The notes beneath the pieces are model-generated. The model saw nothing but the letters and a program-made list of their open reading frames with translations. It was not told where the DNA came from and ran no database searches. A program made the translations under genes and the position numbers. A stretch of 64,000 nt of DNA, taken from contig OZ244935.1 in assembly GCA_965222005.1 (NCBI GenBank), forward strand, positions 1,240,001-1,304,000, in the 5' to 3' direction. Below are positions 7,804-17,300 of the stretch, in pieces (the first letter of the stretch is position 1; each line of letters starts with the position of its first letter). Origin of the DNA: CBDCTM01 sp965222005 (lineage in GTDB: Bacteria; Bacteroidota; Bacteroidia; Chitinophagales; Saprospiraceae).

Positions 7804-10800
7804 ATGAATAAATTTATATTTAATAGCACGATTGTTGTATTGCTTACCTTCGGCTTATCTTGTATTTCCAATAAAATAGTCGCACAGTGTAGCAATTCCG
7901 ATATTAACATTGAAATCATCACCGCCTACAATTTCATCGATGATAGCAACATTCAAACGCCCGCAGGCATACCTGTCACAGCGGCCCACATCGGAGCCAA
8001 ATTCTGCAACACCAGTGGTAGTGCCCGCTCCGATGTTTTTGCCTACGTTGGTACCTACACCGGCAGCGGCAATGGCACACCGGGAACGTACGAATCAACT
8101 ACCTGGCCAGGGCTGACCGGAACGTTTGCCCTCGAACATTCCGCTGATAAAAGCGATGCCACCCGTTACGTTGGTGATCTGGCAGCAGGCGAATGCGTCG
8201 TCCAATACTGGCTGATCGAATACCCCAACCTCGACGGTGCAGGCAACCCCGTTTACGGTGCCTGCTCCGATGAGACAGACGATCTCAAACTGGATTATAA
8301 CATCTGGACTACTTTTTCTGACGGCGGCAGTCCAGCGTCAAATTGTTATAACGACGACACCCGCAGTGCCACCATCCGCTGTGAGATCACGGCTTCCGCC
8401 AACAAGATATGGCCCAATGGCGACAACAAAGTCCCCGATGAGTACATCCAATTACTTGCCGACCAGGGATACGACCTGGGATGGGACTTAAGTGAAACCC
8501 TGGTAGCCGCCGGGCAGGTAAAGGCTGTAAACGGCATCTGGTATGACCTGGGCAATGTCAATCAGGGCTTTGATAATGATGGCGACTTTGTACCCGACTA
8601 CAACGCCTGGATGCAACCGGTTGGGAATCCGGAATTGTATGATCCGAATTGTTTCCGGCTGGTAAAAACACATGGATTTTTAATCGTTAAAACCAACACC
8701 GATGACGATATCGTCATTCCTTTTGAAGATCAACTTTACTTCGAAAATCTACCACCAAGCAACACGGGGGTAGTGGGTGTTGTTTTTTATGAATACATCG
8801 CCATCAGCGGACCCTGTACAGCTACCTTGACACCCTATCAGGAAGTCGCATCCGGAAGTAATAATGAAAAATTCAATGCCGACTTTGGCATGGGGGTGCC
8901 AATTACCAGTCTGCCGCCGACCATCACCATAGACAAGTCGGTTGATTCTACGGTACTGAGTTTTCCGCCTGATCCTGCTACCTTAACTTATACGCTCCAG
9001 GTCAATAACGCAGGGCCGGAAACAGCGGGAGCTCCTCAATATGGGGTGCCCATTGTCATTTCTGACGCCATTCCGGGGGGTACTACTTTCAAGGCGGGAA
9101 GTATGAGTACCACCTCTGGCAGTTACAGTTTCCGCAAATTGTACTCTACCGACAATGGTGCCACCTGGGTCACCACCGAACCTACTCCAGCTTCTTCTGT
9201 TACCGACATCCAATGGTGGATGAACGAGCCGCTTGCTGCTTCTGATAATGCAAGCGTTACTTTTCAGGTCGAAGTAGCTTCAGGCACTGTTGGGGCATTG
9301 GTACACAACATAGCTGGGGTGAGTATTGCCAACAATCCGCCGCTCGACGAAGACGATGCCATAACTTTGATAGCGGGCACCAATTCTATTGGAGATACCG
9401 TATTTGTGGACAATGGAACGGGCGGTGGCGTGCATGGCAATGGAATAGCCGATGGTTCAGAGCCCGGTATTTCGGGGGTTACCGTTTTTTTGTATTATGA
9501 TATAGATGGAGATTCTATAATAACGGAAAAAGATATTTTATACGATTCGACTGACACGGATGTCAACGGCAAATACCTGTTTGAGAACCTCGCTGATGGT
9601 GACTTCATCGTGAAAGTGGACAAAGACGATGTGATAGGCAACCCAACCTATGCGGGTTCCAACCTAACTACCGATGAGCTATTTACGACCAATCTTGCGG
9701 GAGGAGCCAGCTACATGGAGGCTGACTTTGGTTTTGCACCACCTATTGACGTCACCAAATCAGTAGTTTCCAATGACACGGTATTAGAAGGGCAGGAGGT
9801 TACTTTTGAGATTAAGGTAGACAATTTATTAGCGTCGCCAGGAGGAGAAGAATCGGGTACTTGTAATGTATATGATTTATGGGTTCAACACGATGGCAAA
9901 GGGGATTATACCCCATCTGATTCGCTGTATAACGAACCAGACGGCCAGTTTGCCAGTGGAAACTGGGGAAATTTGGTAAATGCCGGAGTATTTACAGTAC
10001 CACCTAATTCAGCCAGCATCGTTAAAGTAGAATTGGTAGCCCAGATTTATTATACCGGCGGCCCTATTGTTGATGATAACTGGATATTTAGGATCATTGA
10101 AGATGGTAATTTTACGGGATACCCCAACCACAGTATCCCTGTAGCCGAGTTTACTGCTTTCAACTCCCGGGCAAACGCCGGTGAAATTTCCGTTGACGTT
10201 ACGGCTGACCGGGCTAACTGGCAGTGGTCGGATTTTACGAATACGTATAATGTCGGAATGGGCGCTTACTTACAAGCCAGTTCAAATGGTTCCGGCGATG
10301 GGGCTTTGCCGTACATCGATGCGGTAGGATATAGAATAACTACAGATGAGGTTTGTAGCGGAGGGGCTCAAGCCATTGATTTAAATACAACGCTTAACCC
10401 GGTTCCCGTCAAAGATATATACAACTCGGATTCTTTAATATTCATTTCCTCCAGTATCGCCCCGTCTTCTATCGACGAAGCTAACGGAGAAATCGTTTGG
10501 AACAACATTGGCCCTCTCAATGCAGGTGAGTCCAAGAGCATCACAGTAACTTTTGAAGCCAAAGAACCGGCCAATGGTATCTCAGGCACTACCACCAACA
10601 CAGGCTTGGTAAGTAATGCCTACTTTATGAATGGCGACCCTGCCCCTGCTGATACTTCAACGATATCTGTCGTTATTGAAGCAAGAGGAACTATCTCAGG
10701 GTTAATTTGGAGCGATGAATGTACCGGAAACAGTGGCGTTTATGATACCGGAACCGATGGTCTGATAGAAGGAGTAGATATTGTTTTGTACGGATGTGTA

Positions 10801-13800
10801 CACGATAATGGGTATCTGATAACGCCCTCTTCTCCAAGTTATGATGGAACGAGGAGCTGTACTTCTGCTCAAAATGATGGCAATTGGGTCGCGTTGGATA
10901 CCGTTCAAACGGCACCCGATGGTACTTATCTTTTCAAATCGGTGGATGAGGGGCACTATTATACTCAAATATTGTCGTCATCTCTTCCTGCTGGCCAAAG
11001 CCAAACCGCAGACCCCGATGCTGCTACCAATGACCAATGGTGCAGCGGCAATGGAGGTAGTATCAGTGCAGATCTAAACACATTCAACGACCTTACGCTA
11101 AACGAAGACATCACGGCTATCGACTTTGGATACAGCATCAGCCCCATTATTTATGGGCACATCTTTGAACGAATAGGTACGGATACCATACCATTAAACG
11201 GGATAACGGTGAACTTAAACCCAGGCGGACTCAGTACAACCTCGGATGCCAACGGCAGCTATACATTTGAAGGCCTCACCGCAAGTACCACTTATACCAT
11301 ATCGGTAACGACCCCGGGGGGAGCTACCTGGACATTGGACTGGTCCCCCACAACCAATCCAGTCACGGTATGTGCTGGCGAAATATCAGGACCCCAGGAT
11401 TTTGGCTATGTCCGAACGGGAAGTTCAACCATAGGCGACACCCTATTTTATGACATAAATGGCAATGGCCTGCAAGAGGCCAATGAAGAGGGTATGGATA
11501 CGATAACGATATACATCATTCGCGATGTGGACGAAGATGGGAAATACACAGCAGGAGTAGATATCTATGTGGATACGACGACGACAAATGCAAATGGATA
11601 CTATAAGTCAGACACATTGCCAGCGGGCGAATATTTGGTACGGGTCGATGAAACCGATTCCGACATGCCAGCAGGGTTCCAAACAACTGATCCGGATGAG
11701 AGTGGCGGAAGTTGTTCGGTATGTGATGGCATATCTACGGTAACGCTGAATGGGAGCACCTCGGACATATTGCAGGACTTTGGTTACCAACCAGTGGGAA
11801 CGGGCAGTATTGGTGATGTGGTGTGGAATGACCGGGATGGCAATGGCTCCAAAATTGCTACGGAACCAGGCCTGGATTCAGTCAACGTTATTCTCTATGC
11901 CGACTTAAATGGCGATGGTATATTCGTTGTGATGGACACAGTCGTTACCGATAGCGTGGGAGGCTATGTATTTGAAAATTTACCAGACGGTTCCTACAGA
12001 GTTGATGTGGACACCGATGATCCTGACATACCGACCACGCTGGTTTCTTCCAATTACTCCAGTTATGATGTAAGTATTGTAAATGGCCAAACGGATAATA
12101 GCACCTTGAGCTGTACGGCTTGCCCAATGGATGCCGACTTTGCATTCAGCACCTATTCTTCCATAGGCGATATGGTGTATTGGGATGCTAATAACAACGG
12201 CACACAAGACTGGACCGAACAGGGAATAGCCAACATTACCGTTGAATTGTACAACGCTTCCACTGGCTCCCTGGTATCGACCACAACGACAAGTGATGGG
12301 AGCGGAAGCACTCCCGCCGGATACTATATTTTTGAAGACCTGCCTTCTGGTGATTATGTGGTTGTAGTGGATGACAGTGACGCTGATTTGAACGGAGCAA
12401 GCCAAACAGCAGACCCAAACTCCGGTGGTTTTGCCTGCGACGATCCACAGCTAGTGTCTTTAGGGTATCCAGCCTGCGATCATCGCGACACGGTAGATGT
12501 GAGCTATGGAAGTAGCACATTGGGCGTAGATTTTGGTTATCAACCAGCGGGCGTGATAGGCGATTGGATTTGGAATGATGTCAATGGCGATGGTATTCAG
12601 GATATCGGTGAGGCGGGAATATCAAATGTAAAGGTATATTTATGTACAAGTTCCAGTCCGTGTACATCTACCTCGCTAGATTTGGTGGACAGCACGCAAA
12701 CAGACTTTGACGGATATTACTCCTTTTCCAACATTCCCGATGCATCATACAACATTAGTATTGTACCTCCTTCGGGCTATACCGCAACTAGTGGAGCTCA
12801 AAGTGTGGGTTCGACAACCACAAGCCTCATCATCTCAGGAAATGTGATCACCCATATTGGAGGATCAGCATGTACCGACTGTGATCTGGACGTAGATTTT
12901 GGACTAAAGCTAACTGGCTCTCAAAGCATTTCGGGCAACCTCTGTATAGATGCATCTCCCGAAGATGGCCTTTGTGATGACCCTGGAGATAGTCCAACTG
13001 ATTCTATAGATGTATATCTGTATCGCTTCAACGGAAGCAGTTGGGAGTACATGGGAAGTACACAAACAGATGTAAATGGAGCCTACCAGTTTGACGGGCT
13101 ACCAGATGGGCAATATATAGTATCGATGAGTACCGAGAATACGCCATTTGATAAAGCAATACTGGAAACGGATAATGCTGATTCGCCAAGTGGAGACATC
13201 CAGGAGGTAGGTACATCCGTCTATCACAACAATCTGACAATAAGCGGAGCCCCGATCACAGATGCAGATTTTGCTTATAGCCTTCCAGCCCTCGATTATG
13301 GTGATTTGCCAGCAGGCTATGAAGTTTCCTTGACAGACAATGGACCCCGCCATGAGGTGGATGGAAGTTGGTATTTGGGCAGTGGGCTGGACGGGGAGTC
13401 GGATGGAGTCAACTCGGTGAATGCCGATAGCGATGATTTGAGCGGAGGGGCAGATGACGGAATCGAGTTTTTAGATTATGGCAATTGGATGCCGGGTCAG
13501 CAAGCATGCATCAAAGTGACCTACACCGTGCCGAGTGGTGAGACGGCTTATATCAATGGTTGGATCGACTGGGGACAGGATGGCAGTTTTGCGGGAGATA
13601 TGATAGCGGACACATCGTTTTTGAGTGGTAATTCGCCAGATACGATTTGCTTTACAGTACCAACGAATTATTCGTCAACAGGAACACACTTTGCTGTACG
13701 ATTCCGGCTTTTTGAAGAAGCTCAACCATTCCCCGCTTTATCATATAGCGGAGCACCCCCTGGAACAGCACAAAGCGGAGAAGTGGAAGACCAGCTGCTC

Positions 13801-14373
13801 TCATTGGCAGTGCTTCCAGTAGAGCTGAGTGCCTTTAATGCTCAAAAGGAAAACTGCAATGTCCGATTGAGCTGGACTGCAGAAAGTGAACTTAACTTCA
13901 GCCATTATGAATTACAGCGATCTTCAAATGGTATATCCTTCAGAACAATTAAATCGATACAAGCAGTCAGCCGAGATCAAACGCCTACCTACCAATACTT
14001 AGATGAAGCAACTGGCAAGATTAATTACTATCGGCTTAAAATGGTAGACCTCGATGGTCGTATTGATTACTCTAAGACCTTGAATGTCAATGTCAATTGC
14101 TATGATGACAAAGACATGATTATTTTCCCCAACCCGGCAATACATGAACAACATACTGTGCTTAGTGTCAAACTGTACAGCCAGAATGAAGAAACCACCT
14201 TGCTTATTACTGATTTAATGGGCAGAACGATCAAAAAAATGTTGCTCCCAACAAGTAAAGAATGGAATGTAATACGAATAGATATAACTGATCTGGCAGC
14301 AGGGGCATACTTTATTCAACATCAGCGAATGGATGGTACCCGGGAAGTAAAGCAATTTCTTTTACAAAGATAG
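7804..14373 (+). CDS. Giant secreted SdrD-B-repeat/GEVED adhesin-like protein with T9SS sorting domain
   Basis: 2189 residues. A signal peptide (about 1-28, ending IVAQCS) is followed by a unique N-terminal region (to about 370), a DUF11-like domain (about 375-505), then about eight SdrD-B-like beta-sandwich repeats (from about 527 to 1830). These begin with SIGDxVWxDxNGNG-type motifs and end in ADFGF or DFGYQP-like strands; the Asp/Asn-rich loops (e.g. DINGNGLQE, DVNGDGIQD) are probable calcium sites. A second DUF11-like region lies near 650-950. A GEVED domain (about 1835-1990, ending in SGEVEDQ) and a C-terminal T9SS type-A sorting domain (about 2110-2189) follow. It is probably a surface adhesin or matrix protein. 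The next gene starts 23 bp downstream, so the two form an operon. Its last part is almost identical in DNA to that of its neighbour. Confidence 0.85.
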   Translation: MNKFIFNSTIVVLLTFGLSCISNKIVAQCSNSDINIEIITAYNFIDDSNIQTPAGIPVTAAHIGAKFCNTSGSARSDVFAYVGTYTGSGNGTPGTYESTTWPGLTGTFALEHSADKSDATRYVGDLAAGECVVQYWLIEYPNLDGAGNPVYGACSDETDDLKLDYNIWTTFSDGGSPASNCYNDDTRSATIRCEITASANKIWPNGDNKVPDEYIQLLADQGYDLGWDLSETLVAAGQVKAVNGIWYDLGNVNQGFDNDGDFVPDYNAWMQPVGNPELYDPNCFRLVKTHGFLIVKTNTDDDIVIPFEDQLYFENLPPSNTGVVGVVFYEYIAISGPCTATLTPYQEVASGSNNEKFNADFGMGVPITSLPPTITIDKSVDSTVLSFPPDPATLTYTLQVNNAGPETAGAPQYGVPIVISDAIPGGTTFKAGSMSTTSGSYSFRKLYSTDNGATWVTTEPTPASSVTDIQWWMNEPLAASDNASVTFQVEVASGTVGALVHNIAGVSIANNPPLDEDDAITLIAGTNSIGDTVFVDNGTGGGVHGNGIADGSEPGISGVTVFLYYDIDGDSIITEKDILYDSTDTDVNGKYLFENLADGDFIVKVDKDDVIGNPTYAGSNLTTDELFTTNLAGGASYMEADFGFAPPIDVTKSVVSNDTVLEGQEVTFEIKVDNLLASPGGEESGTCNVYDLWVQHDGKGDYTPSDSLYNEPDGQFASGNWGNLVNAGVFTVPPNSASIVKVELVAQIYYTGGPIVDDNWIFRIIEDGNFTGYPNHSIPVAEFTAFNSRANAGEISVDVTADRANWQWSDFTNTYNVGMGAYLQASSNGSGDGALPYIDAVGYRITTDEVCSGGAQAIDLNTTLNPVPVKDIYNSDSLIFISSSIAPSSIDEANGEIVWNNIGPLNAGESKSITVTFEAKEPANGISGTTTNTGLVSNAYFMNGDPAPADTSTISVVIEARGTISGLIWSDECTGNSGVYDTGTDGLIEGVDIVLYGCVHDNGYLITPSSPSYDGTRSCTSAQNDGNWVALDTVQTAPDGTYLFKSVDEGHYYTQILSSSLPAGQSQTADPDAATNDQWCSGNGGSISADLNTFNDLTLNEDITAIDFGYSISPIIYGHIFERIGTDTIPLNGITVNLNPGGLSTTSDANGSYTFEGLTASTTYTISVTTPGGATWTLDWSPTTNPVTVCAGEISGPQDFGYVRTGSSTIGDTLFYDINGNGLQEANEEGMDTITIYIIRDVDEDGKYTAGVDIYVDTTTTNANGYYKSDTLPAGEYLVRVDETDSDMPAGFQTTDPDESGGSCSVCDGISTVTLNGSTSDILQDFGYQPVGTGSIGDVVWNDRDGNGSKIATEPGLDSVNVILYADLNGDGIFVVMDTVVTDSVGGYVFENLPDGSYRVDVDTDDPDIPTTLVSSNYSSYDVSIVNGQTDNSTLSCTACPMDADFAFSTYSSIGDMVYWDANNNGTQDWTEQGIANITVELYNASTGSLVSTTTTSDGSGSTPAGYYIFEDLPSGDYVVVVDDSDADLNGASQTADPNSGGFACDDPQLVSLGYPACDHRDTVDVSYGSSTLGVDFGYQPAGVIGDWIWNDVNGDGIQDIGEAGISNVKVYLCTSSSPCTSTSLDLVDSTQTDFDGYYSFSNIPDASYNISIVPPSGYTATSGAQSVGSTTTSLIISGNVITHIGGSACTDCDLDVDFGLKLTGSQSISGNLCIDASPEDGLCDDPGDSPTDSIDVYLYRFNGSSWEYMGSTQTDVNGAYQFDGLPDGQYIVSMSTENTPFDKAILETDNADSPSGDIQEVGTSVYHNNLTISGAPITDADFAYSLPALDYGDLPAGYEVSLTDNGPRHEVDGSWYLGSGLDGESDGVNSVNADSDDLSGGADDGIEFLDYGNWMPGQQACIKVTYTVPSGETAYINGWIDWGQDGSFAGDMIADTSFLSGNSPDTICFTVPTNYSSTGTHFAVRFRLFEEAQPFPALSYSGAPPGTAQSGEVEDQLLSLAVLPVELSAFNAQKENCNVRLSWTAESELNFSHYELQRSSNGISFRTIKSIQAVSRDQTPTYQYLDEATGKINYYRLKMVDLDGRIDYSKTLNVNVNCYDDKDMIIFPNPAIHEQHTVLSVKLYSQNEETTLLITDLMGRTIKKMLLPTSKEWNVIRIDITDLAAGAYFIQHQRMDGTREVKQFLLQR
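13893..14159 (+). repeat. 267-bp identical repeat, copy 1 (pre-sorting-domain region)
   Basis: This stretch inside the first SdrD-B gene is identical base for base, as far as I can read, to 19205-19471 in the second. Near-identity (a few substitutions) continues through the sorting domain to about 14330. It encodes the LNFSHYELQRSSNG region and the start of the sorting domain. Confidence 0.9.
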
Positions 14374-14396
14374 CCTCAAAATAAAAATAAGACGAG

Positions 14397-17300
14397 ATGA
14401 AAACACGTATTCTTTTCAAAGGCCCCGCAAAAAAACAGAGACGGGTATTAATTTCTATCGGGTGGGTTTTAGTACTACTATTTCAAGGGACTTTTCAAAG
14501 TAAAGCTAATGTAGAGCTTGCTCCGAGCTTACTTATTGATATGGAGGTAAGCAATGCTAACCCGATACCTGGAGAAACAATTATTTTTACTATCCGGTAT
14601 AGATGTGGTTCTCTGACCGAGCATTGTTATAACACCAAAATTGTATCGGCACTGCCTGCAGAGATGGAATTAATACAGCAAACCCTTCCCGGAGGTAATG
14701 TGTCGTTGGTAAGTGTAGTAGGAAATGCCGTGTCTTTCAATTTGTCAAGCCCCGGATCACCTGCCGGGCAATTGGATGCAGGCACAACGGGCTTGGTTAA
14801 AATATGGTCAAGATTTCCCAATTGTGGCCCGTCAACTCCTCCTGTAGGTACCAACACGGCCACAATTTCGGCATCCGGAGCACCAACAAGTTCCAGCAAT
14901 ATAAGCATTACTCAAAATGGATCAACTCCGGTTTGCGACACGCCACCAAGCGGCAGTATTTCTGGTGGCTTGGAAAAGGATTTTGATCAGGATGATGTCA
15001 ATATCACAGGAAATGTAGAATGGGAGTTTTACTTTCCACAAACACCTATCGGGCAAACCAGGGAATATATAGATACCCTTCCTGCTAAGGGGGTAGTGCA
15101 TCATGTATATGCTCCTACAGGGGTATCTATAGAAATAGAGTGCAACAATAGTGGTATCTGGAGAAATCCTTGCAATTCCAGCTGGCTATTTTGGTGGGGC
15201 GATACGTTTTTCCCGGCTGAAGGAGGGCAGCATCAAGGAGGGCCATCTGGATGCACACAAACCTATTCCGAATGCTATATGGCATTACATGATGGAGAAG
15301 CCAGACATTATTTATATAACATCACAAAAGTAAAATTTATCGTTGATGAAAACTATGACCCCACTAATCCCGATGCAGATGAAGCTCAAATACACATGAT
15401 GTTTTTGGAAGAAAACCCTTTCACCTCAGGGCAATTGAGTTCATGGGAACAACCCCTCCCGGGAGATGACGTGATTAACTGTATCAGTGGTAATGGGCTG
15501 GAAGCCTGTAATACAGCGGAGGTTTACTCTGAAGGCGTGTTTTTGCAAAATGACCTTCGTGCTTACCAAACGCCTTGGGTATCAGCGCCTATTCCTGAAG
15601 CTATGGGTGGGATTGATCCTGCTTGGGAGGATTTACTTACCGATAATCCCTCTGCATTGGACGATACAGATGATAATGCGATTGTATTTTGTTTACGATT
15701 CAGGGTGCATAAAAATGGCGGAGATATTGAAAACTTCGTTGTATCTCATTTGCTGGATCCTAAGTTGGACTTCAATCCGGAAAGAGATTCTTTTTGGATC
15801 ATTCACTCCAATAAAACCAATGTTCCTGATCAAGTGGAAGCTCATTCTCAACCAGGATGTAATAAGCCGGAATTTGAGGTTATACCCAATTTTCACAATG
15901 GTCGAACATTGATCCGATGGATTTTTGACGATTGCCGGATACCGGGGGGATATTACATCAATTCTGACAGCTACATTTATTATAGCGCTACAGTTAGTCC
16001 GGGTGCTACAGGCATTATTGAAAATGTAGCCCTTACCACGGGTACCGGGCAAGACCTATTGTCCAATCCTGCTGTTTGCTGCAACAGATTGACCTCAACA
16101 GAAGCTTATTGGCCTACTGATTACGACCACCTCGATACGGATAGTGATGGTATCACTTCAGAAGATATTCTAATTTCCACCTATCTCCCTATTACAATTC
16201 AATCCCTTGCCGATGTTACTTCCTCCAAATGGATCAAAGGTAAACTCGACACTGACTTTAGCAGATATCCTATTGCCGGAGATACTGATACCACTGGTGC
16301 TGCGGAGTACCAAATGTTGCTAACCAATACGGGCAATTTGGATATCACTCAGCTTGACATTATAGATATTCTTCCACACCTAAATGATCAGGCGATTTTA
16401 CCTAGTTTAGGGCAGGCACGGCTCTCCGAGTGGAACGTCCAACTCAATGGTCCAATTTTATTGGAAAAATGGAACTCCTCAACCCAAGCGTGGGAAGATG
16501 CTTCTTCAGATATCACGAAGGGGCCTTATTATTCTACTTCTTTGGATCCCTGCCGCTTCGAAAATGCAGTATCCAACAATAAAGATCTCACCGTGGATGA
16601 AACGGTGGCAATAGGCCCATCTGCTACTTGCGATACCAACCCCTGGACTACCCACATAGCAACTCCTTCCAATGCCCGGTCATTTGGACTGCGATATGCT
16701 CCCCTTGCATTTGCTCCCGGCGATAGTATCCGTCTTACGGTAAGTGTCAAACTATATGGCAACCCGCCCGGATGCAGTTCAAACCCATGTGGGTCAGGTG
16801 AAACGGTTGACAATAAAGCAATAGCGTGGAATTCATTTGCATTTGGAGCTATATATGACGATGGCGGTAGTGGGGCACGATTGCTGGACTCCGAGCCCAT
16901 AAAAGTAGGATTGCAACTCATAGATACCGATAATTACACAAGCATAGGGAATTATATATGGAATGATGTAAATGCCAACGGAATTCAGGACATCACTGAA
17001 CCGGGCATTGCAGGCGTAACGGTTAGTCTTTGGGATGCCGTTGAAGATACATTGATTCTGCAATCCTTGACAGACTCGGCAGGCTTTTATCGCTTTGATG
17101 GTGTCAAGCCCGACACAACATATAAAATCAGGCTGGCCAAGGGGGATGACTTTACCACTGGCGCACTGAAAGGGTATGGCCTGACGGGGAAAGACGACCC
17201 CGACAATTTAGGGGCAGGGGATGATTCTGATGATTCTGATGCAGACTATAATGCGAACGACATACCAGAAATTACGGCTTCTGTTGGCAATGTTACAGGA